Notes under the pieces: model-generated
Seen by the model: the letters and a program-made list of their open reading frames with translations, nothing else
Told to the model about the DNA's origin: nothing
The model's database searches: none
DNA from: Streptomyces sp. JB150
Lineage (GTDB): Bacteria > Actinomycetota > Actinomycetes > Streptomycetales > Streptomycetaceae
DNA: 64,000 nucleotides
NCBI RefSeq assembly: GCF_011193355.1
Contig: NZ_CP049780.1
Span: 2,140,230-2,204,229 of the forward strand
Direction of reading: 5' to 3'
Program-made: the position numbers and the translations under genes
Shown: positions 24,702 to 35,640 of the stretch, one piece after another
Layout: each line of letters starts with the position of its first letter
Position numbering within the stretch: position 1 is the first letter of the stretch

Positions 24702-25139
24702 TCACCGCTTCGACTTGGCGGCCTTCGGCGTGGCCAGGCGGCTCCCGCTCCAGTCCTTGCCCACGCTGACGCTCTTGGACGCCGTCAGACCGGCGGTCGT
24801 CGCGGCTTCCGAGATGTCGCTCGGCTCCACGTACCCCGCACGGCCGGTCTTCGGCGTGAGGAGCAGAATCGCGCCGCCTTCCTCGATGTACGTGGTGGCA
24901 TCCACCAGCGCATCCGTCAGGTCGCCGTCGTCGTCACGGAACCAGAGCACAACGGCGTCGGCCACGTCGTCGTATTCCTCGTCCATCAGGTCGCCCTCGA
25001 TGGCTTCCTCGATGGCCTCGCGAAGGTCCTGGTCGACGTCGTCGTCGTAGCCGATCTCCTGGACCACCTGCCCGGGCTGGAACCCCAGCCTGGCGGCAGG
25101 GTTCGTCCGCTCCTCCGCGTGGTCCGCGGTCGCGCTCAC
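24702..25139 (-). CDS. DUF3052 domain protein
   Basis: 145 residues. ARLGFQPGQVVQEIGYDDDVDQDLREAIEEAIEGDLMDEEYDDVADAVVLWFRDDDGD is characteristic of DUF3052, a family confined to actinobacteria and usually next to aceE or peroxiredoxin genes, as here. The middle is very acidic; the C-terminus is basic (KAAKSKR). The structure suggested by the pattern (hhWWR-like DGDLTDAL ... GGAILLLTPKTGRAGYVEPSDI) is a small alpha/beta fold. Function unknown. GTG start at 25139 chosen for the AGGAGG eight bases upstream. Confidence 0.85.
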   Translation of the reverse strand: MSATADHAEERTNPAARLGFQPGQVVQEIGYDDDVDQDLREAIEEAIEGDLMDEEYDDVADAVVLWFRDDDGDLTDALVDATTYIEEGGAILLLTPKTGRAGYVEPSDISEAATTAGLTASKSVSVGKDWSGSRLATPKAAKSKR

Positions 25140-25434
25140 GGGTTGCCTCCTGATCATGTCTTGGGAATATCTCAGCCACGCGCGTGCGCGAAGCATTGGC
25201 CGTAGTCCACACGGGCGGGGCGGATCGCGCAAGTACCCGGCGGTTCAGACCGCCGAAACGGTGACGATCCCGGCCGTGTCGCCGCAACTTCAGGCACGTG
25301 CGCCAAGGCCAAGGTGACACACACCACACCTATCTGCCCTGTTTGTGCGTTTGGGAACCATCCATGGGTACGACATTCGAACCTATGGCGGTTACTTCTC
25401 GGTAGAGGTGACGTTCGGCGCAGTGAGGTACACG
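25140..25434. promoter_or_regulatory. Divergent spacer upstream of aceE and DUF3052
   Basis: About 295 bases without a clear gene. It becomes less GC-rich toward aceE (25330-25400). Weak promoter elements such as TTGGGA (25351) are present, but I cannot define one with confidence. It must hold the promoters of both DUF3052 and the aceE unit. Confidence 0.4.
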
Positions 25435-25500
25435 ATGGGGGAACGGCGCAAGCCAGTGGAACAAGGCTTCGAACAGCTCACCCAGCCCTCTGACAGGTAA
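25435..25500 (+). CDS. 21-codon upstream ORF before aceE (possible leader peptide)
   Basis: ATG GGG GAA CGG CGC AAG ... GAC AGG TAA, product [20 protein letters not shown] plus Arg. It is preceded by GTGAGG seven bases from the ATG. Its TAA stop overlaps the AAGGA ribosome site of aceE, eight bases before the aceE GTG, and the frame differs from aceE. That layout fits translational coupling or a small leader peptide. Codon use is mixed (CAA, TTC, CTC, TCT), so it may also be chance. Confidence 0.4.
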   Translation: MGERRKPVEQGFEQLTQPSDR

Positions 25501-25508
25501 GGACCAGC

Positions 25509-28256
<2,748 letters not shown>

Positions 28257-28273
28257 CACGGGCCGGGCCGGAA

Positions 28274-28303
28274 GGGGCGGCGGACCTGCGGGTCCGCCGC
28301 CCC
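28274..28303 (+). terminator. Terminator after aceE
   Basis: GGGGCGGCGGACC (28274-28286) and GGTCCGCCGCCCC (28291-28303) form a perfect 13-base stem with loop TGCG, 17 bases after the stop. Confidence 0.9.
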
Positions 28304-28328
28304 TTGCGCGTTCCCTACGATGCCCGGC

Positions 28329-29057
28329 ATGAGGGAAGAGTCCGCGCGGATCCGGTGGGAAGAGCGCACCCAGAAACCGCTGATGGCGCTGGCCGTGGCC
28401 TTCGCCGTCGCCTATGCCGTGCCCATCGTGCACAGTACGGCGAGCGAGCCGGTCACGTTCGCCTGCGCGGTCGTCGAGTGGACGGTGTGGGGCGCGTTCG
28501 CCGCCGACTACCTGGTGCGGTTGGCGCTTGCCGGGCGGCGCGTGGAGTTCGTCCGGCGGCACTGGATCGACCTGTGCGCGGTGCTGCTGCCGATGATCCA
28601 GCCGCTGCGGCTGCTGCGGCTGGTGTCGACGCTGCTGCTGGTGGGGCAGCGGGCGCGGATGGCCTCGCAGATCCGGCTGACGACGTATGTCGCCGGGGCA
28701 GTGGTGGGCCTGCTGATGTTCGGGTCGCTGGCCGTGCTGTCCGTGGAGCGCGAGGCGCCGGACGGGAACATCCGGACACTGGGTGACGCGGTGTGGTGGT
28801 CGTTCACGACGATGACGACCGTGGGGTACGGGGACCACGCGCCGACCACCGGGGTGGGGCGGTTGCTGGCGGTGGGGCTGATGCTGTCCGGGATCGCGCT
28901 GCTGGGTCTGGTGACCGCGAACATCGCCGCGTGGTTCATCTCGCGGTTCGAGAGCGACGACGCGGAGGAGCGGCGGCAGACGGAGGCGATCGCCGCGCTG
29001 ACGCAGGAGGTGCGGGCGCTGCGGGCGGAGGTGGCCGCCCTGCGGGAGTCCAGGTGA
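28329..29057 (+). CDS. Voltage-gated-type potassium channel protein
   Basis: 242 residues. Six predicted helices: four in an S1-S4-like part (with RLALAGRRVEFVRRHWIDLCAVLLPMIQPLRLLRL as a basic S4-like segment) and a pore module with VWWSFTTMTTVGYGDHAPTT, the selectivity filter TVGYGD near residue 165. A C-terminal heptad coiled coil (RRQTEAIAALTQEVRALRAEVAALRE) likely assembles the tetramer. No regulatory RCK domain. ATG 28329 is chosen because TACGAT (28316-28321) ends seven bases before it, a leaderless arrangement; ATG 28320 is the alternative and no ribosome site supports either. Confidence 0.88.
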   Translation: MREESARIRWEERTQKPLMALAVAFAVAYAVPIVHSTASEPVTFACAVVEWTVWGAFAADYLVRLALAGRRVEFVRRHWIDLCAVLLPMIQPLRLLRLVSTLLLVGQRARMASQIRLTTYVAGAVVGLLMFGSLAVLSVEREAPDGNIRTLGDAVWWSFTTMTTVGYGDHAPTTGVGRLLAVGLMLSGIALLGLVTANIAAWFISRFESDDAEERRQTEAIAALTQEVRALRAEVAALRESR

Positions 29058-29465
29058 GGGCCCCGCGCCGCGGGCGTCCTGCCGCGCCGGTCAGGCGGGA
29101 GTTCGGCGATGGCGGGCCTGCGCGGTCCTGCCCGGTCCGTGGCCTCATCCGGTCGCGTGAGCGGGGGTACCCGCGCGGTCCGTGTCCGGACAGCCCGCCA
29201 TCGACAAGTCCCTGAACCGCTCGGTTCCTCGGGTTTCCGATGAGGGGCGGGTACCCCCGTCGCGCTTCTCCATCCTGCCTGCCGGCGCGCCACCCCCCTC
29301 CAGCGGCGCGCCGCAGCCCAGGTCGCCCTGCTCGCGTGGAACGTGCCGACGGAACATGCCGTACGGAGGGCTTGACCCACTGTGACCTGCGGCGCGCTCG
29401 GCTGGGGAGGGATCTTGAGCGTTGTCACCCTGATAGGGGAAACGACGCCTGGGGCGGATGTGCCG
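29058..29465. other. Spacer with no gene; contains a 13-bp inverted repeat
   Basis: 408 bases between the channel gene and the end of the MFS gene. CGGGGGTACCCGC (29162-29174) and GCGGGTACCCCCG (29247-29259) are perfect inverted copies 72 bases apart. No open frame here has convincing codon use or a ribosome site, and I see no RNA gene. Confidence 0.5.
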
Positions 29466-31088
29466 TCAGATGTGCGCCGCGCCCGCTCCGGCCTGCGCGT
29501 TCTCGCCGCGCTTGGTGAGGAAGGCGACGAACACCGCCACGACGGCGACGCCCGCGGCGACCAGCGACGCCAGGGACATGCCGGAGATGAAGGTGTCGTG
29601 CGCGACGTCGGTGATCTTCGCGGCGATCTCCGGCGGGGTGCCCGGCGGGACCGGGGCCGCACCGGCCTGGATGGCCTCGGAGGCCTGCGCCGCCTGCTCC
29701 GGGCTCAGCGGCGGAAGGCCCGCGTCGGCCCAGTTGCCGGCGAGGTCGCTGTCGACCTTGGAGACCATCACCGCACCCAGCACGGCCGTGCCGAGGCTGC
29801 CGCCGATCTGCATCGCCGCCTGCTGGAGACCGCCCGCGACGCCCGACAGCTCCATCGGGGCGTTGCCCACGATGACCTCGGTGGCGCCGACCATGACCGG
29901 CGCGAGACCCAGGCCGAGCAGGGCGAACCACAGGGACATCACCCCGCTGCCGGTGTCCTCCTTCAGCGTGGACATGCCCCACATGGCGAGCGCGGTGACG
30001 GCCATGCCGCCGGCCAGCGGGATCCGCGGGCCGAGCTTGGTGATCATCGCGCCGGCCAGCGGGGAGCCGACGATCATCATGCCGGTGAGGGGCAGCAGGT
30101 GCAGGCCGGCGTCGACCGGGCCCATGCCGTGCACGTTCTGCAGGTAGAACGTCACGAAGAACAGGCCGCCCATGAAGGCGATGGCCATCAGGACCATCAG
30201 CACGACACCCGCGGACAGCGAGAGCGAGCGGAACAGGCCCAGGGGGATCAGCGGCTCCTTCACCTTCGTCTCCCAGAAGGTGAACAGCGCGAAGCCGACC
30301 AGGGAGGCGCCGAGGAAGGCCCACGTCCTGCCGTCGCCCCAGCCCCACTCGGACGGCGGGGCCTTGATGATGCCCCAGACCAGGCAGAACATCGCGCCGG
30401 ACAGCAGCGCGATGCCCGGCAGGTCGAAGGAGCGCGGCGCGTTCTCGGCGCGGTGGTCGAGCAGGATCAGCGCGCCGAGGACGACGGCGAGGACGCCGAC
30501 CGGCACGTTGATGAAGAACACCGACTGCCAGCTGACGTGCTCGACGAGCACACCGCCGAGGATCGGGCCGCCGGCGGTGGAGGCACCGATGACCATGCCC
30601 CAGATGCCGATCGCCATGTTCAGCTTCTCGGCCGGGAAGGTGGCCCGCAGCAGACCGAGCGCGGCCGGCATGAGCAGCGCGCCGAACAGGCCCTGGAGCA
30701 CCCGGAAGGCGACCACCAGCGCGATGCTGCCGGACATGCCGATGAGCCCGGAGGCGACGGCGAAGCCGACGACGCCGATGAGGAAGGTCTGCCGGTGGCC
30801 GAAGCGGTCACCCAGCTTGCCCGCGGTGATCAGGGAGACGGCGAGGGCGAGGAAGTAGCCGTTGGTGATCCACTGGACGTCGGCGAAGCTCGCCTTCAGG
30901 TCGTCCTTGATCGCGGGGTTGGCGATGGCCACGATGGTGCCGTCGAGGGCCACCATCATGACCCCGACGGCGACGGTGATGAGGGTGAACCACGGGTGCC
31001 CGCGCAGCCCCTTGGCGGGTGCCGGACCGGACGGGGCTGACGCGCCGTCCCCCGGCCCCGTCGAGTCGATGGTGGTCTGACTAGTCAT
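29466..31088 (-). CDS. MFS multidrug efflux transporter (DHA2/EmrB-QacA type)
   Basis: 540 residues with 14 predicted helices. Motif D1/A pattern VALDGTIVAIANPAI in helix 1, GKLGDRFGHRQTFLIG (motif A) between helices 2 and 3, and GGPILGGVLVEHVSWQSVFFINVPVG (motif C, GPxLGG) define the drug:H+ antiporter-2 family. It likely pumps out a toxic organic compound in exchange for protons. Divergent from a TetR regulator, which is the typical partner. TAGCCT seven bases before the ATG and no ribosome site suggest a leaderless mRNA. Confidence 0.92.
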   Translation of the reverse strand: MTSQTTIDSTGPGDGASAPSGPAPAKGLRGHPWFTLITVAVGVMMVALDGTIVAIANPAIKDDLKASFADVQWITNGYFLALAVSLITAGKLGDRFGHRQTFLIGVVGFAVASGLIGMSGSIALVVAFRVLQGLFGALLMPAALGLLRATFPAEKLNMAIGIWGMVIGASTAGGPILGGVLVEHVSWQSVFFINVPVGVLAVVLGALILLDHRAENAPRSFDLPGIALLSGAMFCLVWGIIKAPPSEWGWGDGRTWAFLGASLVGFALFTFWETKVKEPLIPLGLFRSLSLSAGVVLMVLMAIAFMGGLFFVTFYLQNVHGMGPVDAGLHLLPLTGMMIVGSPLAGAMITKLGPRIPLAGGMAVTALAMWGMSTLKEDTGSGVMSLWFALLGLGLAPVMVGATEVIVGNAPMELSGVAGGLQQAAMQIGGSLGTAVLGAVMVSKVDSDLAGNWADAGLPPLSPEQAAQASEAIQAGAAPVPPGTPPEIAAKITDVAHDTFISGMSLASLVAAGVAVVAVFVAFLTKRGENAQAGAGAAHI

Positions 31089-31095
31089 ACTTTCG

Positions 31096-31151
31096 AGGCT
31101 AGTGACAGCCGCTGACAGTTGACAAACGATTTCAGGTTTCGGTAACTGACA
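31096..31151. promoter_or_regulatory. Divergent MFS/TetR promoters and TGACA-repeat operator
   Basis: Minus strand: TTGTCA (31125-31120), 18 bases, TAGCCT (31101-31096) for the MFS gene. Plus strand: TTGACA (31119-31124) for tetR with a weak -10 near 31143. The two -35 boxes overlap on opposite strands. TGACA occurs at 31103, 31113, 31120 and 31147, a likely operator for the TetR protein. Confidence 0.65.
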
Positions 31152-31198
31152 CGTCACCTGGGTACGGTCGGGGCCGGACAATGCGGAGAAGAGGTGCC

Positions 31199-31840
31199 AT
31201 GAACGCGGCGACACCGCCCGGCCTGCGCGAGCGCAAGAAACAGCGCACCCGGGACGCGCTGATCCGCGCCGCCCTCGAACTGTTCACCACGCGCGGCTAC
31301 GAGCAGACCACCGTCGACGAGATCGCCGCGGCCGTCGACGTCTCGCAGCGCACCTTCTTCCGCTACTTCGCGGGCAAGGAGGAGGCCGCCCTCGCCGCCC
31401 AGCAGCTGGCCATGGACCACTTCGTCCAGGCCCTGCGCGCCCGCCCCGCCCACGAGCCGCCGCTGGAGGCGATGCGCCGGGCCGTGCAGGAGGGCTGGGA
31501 CACCCTGCACGAGATCGTCGAGGCCGTCGTGCCGATCGAGCTGTACCTGCGGATGTACCGGGTCATCGAGTCGACGCCGGTCCTGCTCGCCGCGTACCTG
31601 CGCAGCTCCGCCGAGGCCGAGGAGCGGATCGCGCGGCTGATCGCGCGGCGGGAGGGCCTGGACGTGGACGCCGATCCGCGCCCCCGGGTGGCGGTGGCCG
31701 TCTTCGGCGGGGTGATAAGGGTCACCGAGCGGCTGTGGAGCGCGGGGGACGACTTCAGCGTGGAGGCGCTGCGCGCGCTGACGGCGGCCTACCTCGATCA
31801 GGTCGGACCGGCGCTCGCGGATGACTGGCGCACGCCGTAG
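31199..31840 (+). CDS. TetR family transcriptional regulator
   Basis: 213 residues. The N-terminal helix-turn-helix is RTRDALIRAALELFTTRGYEQTTVDEIAAAVDVSQRTFFRYFAGKEE (about 15-61), the canonical TetR form. The rest is the helical ligand-binding and dimer domain. It most likely represses the divergent MFS exporter and itself through the TGACA repeats, releasing when a drug binds. ATG 31199 is chosen for the GAAGAGG four bases upstream; ATG 31181 is too far from any site. Confidence 0.92.
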   Translation: MNAATPPGLRERKKQRTRDALIRAALELFTTRGYEQTTVDEIAAAVDVSQRTFFRYFAGKEEAALAAQQLAMDHFVQALRARPAHEPPLEAMRRAVQEGWDTLHEIVEAVVPIELYLRMYRVIESTPVLLAAYLRSSAEAEERIARLIARREGLDVDADPRPRVAVAVFGGVIRVTERLWSAGDDFSVEALRALTAAYLDQVGPALADDWRTP

Positions 31841-31939
31841 AGCCGCGGAAACGGGGGCCGCCGTCCCCGCGCAGCCGCGCCACGCCACCCCCGCGGGACG
31901 CGCAACCCATCCGTCTGCTCCGCGGCCGGGCACCCAAAC

Positions 31940-31953
31940 GTGACGCCTGTCAC
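31940..31953. promoter_or_regulatory. Crp-like operator GTG-N6-GNCAC
   Basis: GTGACGCCTGTCAC matches the GTGN6GNCAC consensus described for Streptomyces Crp. It lies 30 bases upstream of the TAGTGT box (31983-31988) of the alpha/beta-hydrolase gene. Confidence 0.5.
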
Positions 31954-31997
31954 ACGGGTCACGCGAGACCCTCTCGTTCTCCTAGTGTGTCCTCCCA

Positions 31998-33215
31998 GTG
32001 ACTTCCTTCGACACCTCCCCGCAACTCAACCTCTGGCGCGCGCTGCTCGCGCTGGCGGTGGTCTTCGTCATGCTGGCCACCACCGGCTGGACCGCGCTGA
32101 AGGGCCACCGGGAGACCACCCCGCTGCAGGCCTCCCTCACCGCCTGGGAGCGGGGGCGGATCGACGGACACCCGCTGCCGGACCCGGACTCCGGCCCCGA
32201 CCGGCTGGCCCGCTTCTTCGCCTCGCTCACCGAGGCCCAGCGCACCCGCCTCGCCCACCGCTATCCGCTCGCGGTCGGCAACATGAACGGCGCCCCCGTC
32301 GACCTGCGCTACCGCGCCAACCGCGTCGCCCTCGCCCAGGCCGGGAAAGTGGAGCGGCGGCGCATGCGCGACAGCCGGCTCACCCCGGCCGGACAGCAGG
32401 AGGCCGGCCGCCGGATGCACCGCTTCGAGGCGCTGATGCGCGAGGAGCGGCACATCCTCGCCTTCGACCCCGAGGGTTCGGGCCGGATCGCCGAGGTCTT
32501 CGGCGACCTCACCCGGGCCGAGCGGATCTCCGTCGTCGTGCCCGGCGTCGACACCGACCTGCTCACCTTCCAGCGCACCCGCCGCGCCCACTCCGCACCG
32601 GTCGGCATGGCGAAGTCGCTGTACACCGCCGAACGCGCGGCGAGCCCCGGCACCCGCACCGCCGTGATCGCCTGGGCCGACTACACCGCCCCCAGCGGCA
32701 TCGGCATGGACGCGGCCACCGCGCACCGCGCCGCGGACGGCGCCGTCCGGCTGACCGCGCTGGTGCGCGCGCTGCCCGGCGACGCGCCGGTCTCCCTGTT
32801 CTGCCACAGCTACGGCTCGGTGGTGTGCGGCGTCGCCGCGCCCGCGCTGCCGCGGCGGGTCGCCGACATAGCGGTGGCCGGCAGCCCCGGCATGCGGGTC
32901 GCGAAGGCGGCGCACCTGGGCACCTCCGCCCATGTGTGGGCCATGCGGGACGCCGACGACTGGATCCAGGACGTGCCGTATCTCGACCTCGGCGGCCTCG
33001 GGCACGGCGCGGACCCGATGTCCGCCGCCTTCGGCGCCCGGCTGCTGTCGGCGCGCGGCGCCCGCGGGCACGCCGGGTACTTCGAACCGGGCACAGAGAG
33101 CCTGGCGAACCTCGCCGAGATCGGGGTTGGCGCGTACCGCGCGGTGGAGTGCGCCGACGATCGGGGCATGTGCCGGGCGGGTTTGTCCGGTGCGTTCCCG
33201 GCCGGACGCGCGTAG
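31998..33215 (+). CDS. DUF1023-type alpha/beta hydrolase
   Basis: 405 residues. One membrane helix near the N-terminus (about 11-32, LWRALLALAVVFVMLATTGWTAL) anchors the protein. The C-terminal half is the actinobacterial DUF1023 hydrolase: ISVVVPGVDTDL, VIAWADYTAP, and the nucleophile elbow LFCHSYGSVVCG (G/C-H-S-Y-G), with VAGSPGMRV and DWIQDVP further on. Substrate unknown. GTG start with no ribosome site; TAGTGT ends nine bases before it, so a leaderless transcript is possible. Preceded by a Crp-like site. Confidence 0.83.
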   Translation: MTSFDTSPQLNLWRALLALAVVFVMLATTGWTALKGHRETTPLQASLTAWERGRIDGHPLPDPDSGPDRLARFFASLTEAQRTRLAHRYPLAVGNMNGAPVDLRYRANRVALAQAGKVERRRMRDSRLTPAGQQEAGRRMHRFEALMREERHILAFDPEGSGRIAEVFGDLTRAERISVVVPGVDTDLLTFQRTRRAHSAPVGMAKSLYTAERAASPGTRTAVIAWADYTAPSGIGMDAATAHRAADGAVRLTALVRALPGDAPVSLFCHSYGSVVCGVAAPALPRRVADIAVAGSPGMRVAKAAHLGTSAHVWAMRDADDWIQDVPYLDLGGLGHGADPMSAAFGARLLSARGARGHAGYFEPGTESLANLAEIGVGAYRAVECADDRGMCRAGLSGAFPAGRA

Positions 33216-33282
33216 AGGACGGAAGAACTGCGGTATGCGCAGGGAGGGGACGAAAGAGCGTGCGCCGCATACGATGAGCCGC

Positions 33283-34137
33283 ATGGGTGACGTACTGGCC
33301 GGATTTCATGCCGCCTGGGAGTTCGAGTCCGACTCCGTGCTCATCCGTTACGAACGGGGGATTCGGACACCCAAGCTGTTCCAGGCGCTCGGTGAGCGCC
33401 GGGTGCCGCTGGCGGCGTTGCAGGGGGTCACGCTGACCCCCGGGAAGCGCGGGACCGTCGTGCTGCGCGCGGAGGTGCGGCCGGGCGCCGACCCCGTGCT
33501 GGAGGCGGCGGACGGGCAGCTGAAGGAGAACGGGGATCCGTACCGGCTGGTACTGCCGGCCGAGCAGGAGATGCTCGCCGAGTACTACGCCGACGAGCTG
33601 CGGGCACGGCTGACCGAGTCGGGACCGGCGGACCGGTTCCTCGTGGCCGCGCCCGGCGCCCCGCTGTCCTTCAAGGCGTACGACGGGAAGGCCTCCTTCG
33701 ACGGGACGACCGTGCGGTTCCGGTGGTTCTGGACCGGGGCGTCGTCGGCGAAGTGGAAGGCCGGCGACCAGAGTTTCCCCGTCACGGAGCTGGGGGGCGT
33801 CGAGTGGCGCTCCCCCGAGCTGTTCGAGGGGTATCTGCGGCTGCTGCGGCGGGTCGGGTGCGGTCAGGACCAGCCCGCGCAGGCCGACCAGGATCCGGCG
33901 GCGGTGGTGTTCGGGCTGGGGTACGGGCCCGTGCACGAGTCGTTGCCGTTCGCGGCGGCGGTGCTGGCGGCGGTGCGGGCGCAGGGGCCGGTGCCCGCGG
34001 TGGCCGTGGCGCACCGGCGCCGCGACCCCGCGGACATCGCCGAGCGGATCCGGCACCTCGGGGAGCTGCATCAGGCCGGGCTGGTCACCGACGAGGAGTT
34101 CTGCGTGAAGAAGGCGGAGCTGCTCGCCGAGCTGTGA
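33283..34137 (+). CDS. DUF4429 protein with C-terminal SHOCT domain
   Basis: 284 residues. Two DUF4429 copies, GDVLAGFHAAWEFESDSVLIRYERG and LSFKAYDGKASFDGTTVRFRWFW, each a PH-like beta sandwich, are followed by a C-terminal SHOCT helix pair (IAERIRHLGELHQAGLVTDEEFCVKKAELLAEL). SHOCT domains mediate oligomer formation; DUF4429 function is unknown. ATG 33283 is favoured because TACGAT (33270-33275) lies seven bases before it with no ribosome site, the same layout as the channel gene; ATG 33274 is inside the box. Confidence 0.85.
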   Translation: MGDVLAGFHAAWEFESDSVLIRYERGIRTPKLFQALGERRVPLAALQGVTLTPGKRGTVVLRAEVRPGADPVLEAADGQLKENGDPYRLVLPAEQEMLAEYYADELRARLTESGPADRFLVAAPGAPLSFKAYDGKASFDGTTVRFRWFWTGASSAKWKAGDQSFPVTELGGVEWRSPELFEGYLRLLRRVGCGQDQPAQADQDPAAVVFGLGYGPVHESLPFAAAVLAAVRAQGPVPAVAVAHRRRDPADIAERIRHLGELHQAGLVTDEEFCVKKAELLAEL

Positions 34138-34161
34138 GCGGCCGCCGGGGGCCGGGCGGGT

Positions 34162-35175
34162 TCACTCCCGTCCCGCGGACGTGAACGCCATGTCCGCGTA
34201 CCGGTCGCCCGCCACCAGGGAGGCGAGCGGTTCCAGGACGGCCAGGTCCTCTTCCGTGAGGGTGAGGCGGGCCGCCGCGGTGTTCTCGTCCACCCGGCCG
34301 GGCTTGCTGGTGCCCGGCAGGGGGATCACCGGGAGGCCGTGGACCGTCTGCCGGTGGTGGACCCAGGCCAGGGCGACCTGGCCGGGGGTGGCGTCGCGGC
34401 GGGCGGCGACCTCGCGGACCCGGTCCACGAGCACCGCGTTGGCCGCCGCGTTGTCGCCGGTGTAGCGGGGCTGCCGGCGGCGGAAGTCGTCGGGGGTGAG
34501 GTCCTCGGCGCGGGCGAAGGAGCCGGTGAGGAAGCCCCGGCCGAGCGGGGAGTAGGCGACCAGGGCGACGCCGAGCGCGGCGGCGGCCGGGGCGACGTTG
34601 CGTTCGATGTCGCGGCTGAACAGCGACCACTCCGACTGCACGGCGGCGATCGGGTGCACGGCGTGCGCGGCGCGCAGCTCGCCGGCCGTCACCTCGCTGA
34701 GGCCGAGGTGCTTGACCTTGCCCTCGCGGACCAGTTCGGCCATGGCGCCGACGGTCTCCTCGACGGGGACCCGCGGGTCGCGGCGGTGCATGTAGTAGAG
34801 GTCGATGACGTCGGTGCCGAGGCGCTGCAGGCTGGCCTCGACGGCCCGGCGCAGGTACGGCGGGTCGTTGCGGATGATGCGCCGGGCGGGGTCGTCCGGC
34901 GGTATCGACAGCCCGAACTTGGTGGCGATGACCAGCTCGTCGCGGTGCGCCCGCACGAAGGGGGCGAGGAAGCGTTCGTTGTCCCCGTCGCCGTAGGCGT
35001 CCGCCGTGTCGAACAGGGTGACGCCGCGTTCCAGGGCCCGTTCCAGCGTGGCCCGGGACTCCCCGGCGTCGGCCGGGCCGTAGGCGAAGCTCATGCCCAT
35101 GCAGCCGAGGCCCTGTCCTCCCACCTCCGGGCCGTGCGCGCCGAGCCGGACGGTGGGGAGGGTGGTGGTGGTCAT
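34162..35175 (-). CDS. Aldo/keto reductase
   Basis: 337 residues, TIM-barrel AKR of the YghZ/Kvbeta-like branch. Catalytic tetrad: Asp and Tyr in LFDTADAYGDGDNE, Lys in VIATKFG, His in YYMHRRD; NADPH site near IPLPGTSKPGRVDEN. It reduces aldehydes or ketones with NADPH. Its ATG overlaps the stop of the upstream merR gene (ATGA), so both are made from one mRNA; the MerR protein presumably controls it in response to an electrophile or small compound. Confidence 0.92.
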   Translation of the reverse strand: MTTTTLPTVRLGAHGPEVGGQGLGCMGMSFAYGPADAGESRATLERALERGVTLFDTADAYGDGDNERFLAPFVRAHRDELVIATKFGLSIPPDDPARRIIRNDPPYLRRAVEASLQRLGTDVIDLYYMHRRDPRVPVEETVGAMAELVREGKVKHLGLSEVTAGELRAAHAVHPIAAVQSEWSLFSRDIERNVAPAAAALGVALVAYSPLGRGFLTGSFARAEDLTPDDFRRRQPRYTGDNAAANAVLVDRVREVAARRDATPGQVALAWVHHRQTVHGLPVIPLPGTSKPGRVDENTAAARLTLTEEDLAVLEPLASLVAGDRYADMAFTSAGRE

Positions 35176-35633
35176 CGGGTCCTCTCGGAGTAAATGCCGA
35201 TCTTGCGGTCGAGTACGGCGAGCGTGTCCTGCAGTTCGGTGATCCTCTTGAGGACGTCCCGGCGGGTCGCCTCCAGCAGTTCGCGCCGTTCGGGGTAGGT
35301 GTCGTCGCCCTGGCGCACCAGCTCGGCGTACCGGACCATGTCCGCGACCGGCATTCCGGTCAGCCGCAGCTTGCCGACCAGGTCCAGCCAGTCCAGGTCG
35401 CGGTTGGTGTAGCGGCGCTGGCCGGTGTGCGAGCGGTCGATGTGGGACATCAGGCCGATCCGTTCGTACCAGCGCAGGGTGTGGGCGCTCAGGCCGGTGA
35501 AGGCGGCGACCTCGCTGATCGTGTAGCGGTCCTGGCCGTCCGGGCGGGGGTGCCGGGGTGGCGCGGCGGAGCAGATGTCGGTCGTGCTGGGCTGGTCGTC
35601 GGTGGCCGCGGGCATGGTCTGCATCACCGTCAT
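35172..35633 (-). CDS. MerR family transcriptional regulator
   Basis: 153 residues. DRYTISEVAAFTGLSAHTLRWYERIGLMSHIDRSHTGQRRYTNRDLDWLDLVGKLRLTGMPVADM is the winged helix DNA-binding domain (about 36-100), followed by the dimer coiled coil ending in LAVLDRKIGIYSERTR. No metal-binding cysteines are present, so an organic effector is more likely. It precedes and overlaps the aldo/keto reductase. ATG 35633 has TAGCGT seven bases upstream and no ribosome site, suggesting leaderless autoregulated expression from the dyad below. Confidence 0.9.
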   Translation of the reverse strand: MTVMQTMPAATDDQPSTTDICSAAPPRHPRPDGQDRYTISEVAAFTGLSAHTLRWYERIGLMSHIDRSHTGQRRYTNRDLDWLDLVGKLRLTGMPVADMVRYAELVRQGDDTYPERRELLEATRRDVLKRITELQDTLAVLDRKIGIYSERTR

Positions 35634-35640
35634 GGCCACC

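Noticed and set aside
29145..29357. 70-codon frame on the minus strand in a gene-free spacer
   Set aside because: No ribosome site, no recognisable domain and codon use not typical; the spacer is better left as noncoding.
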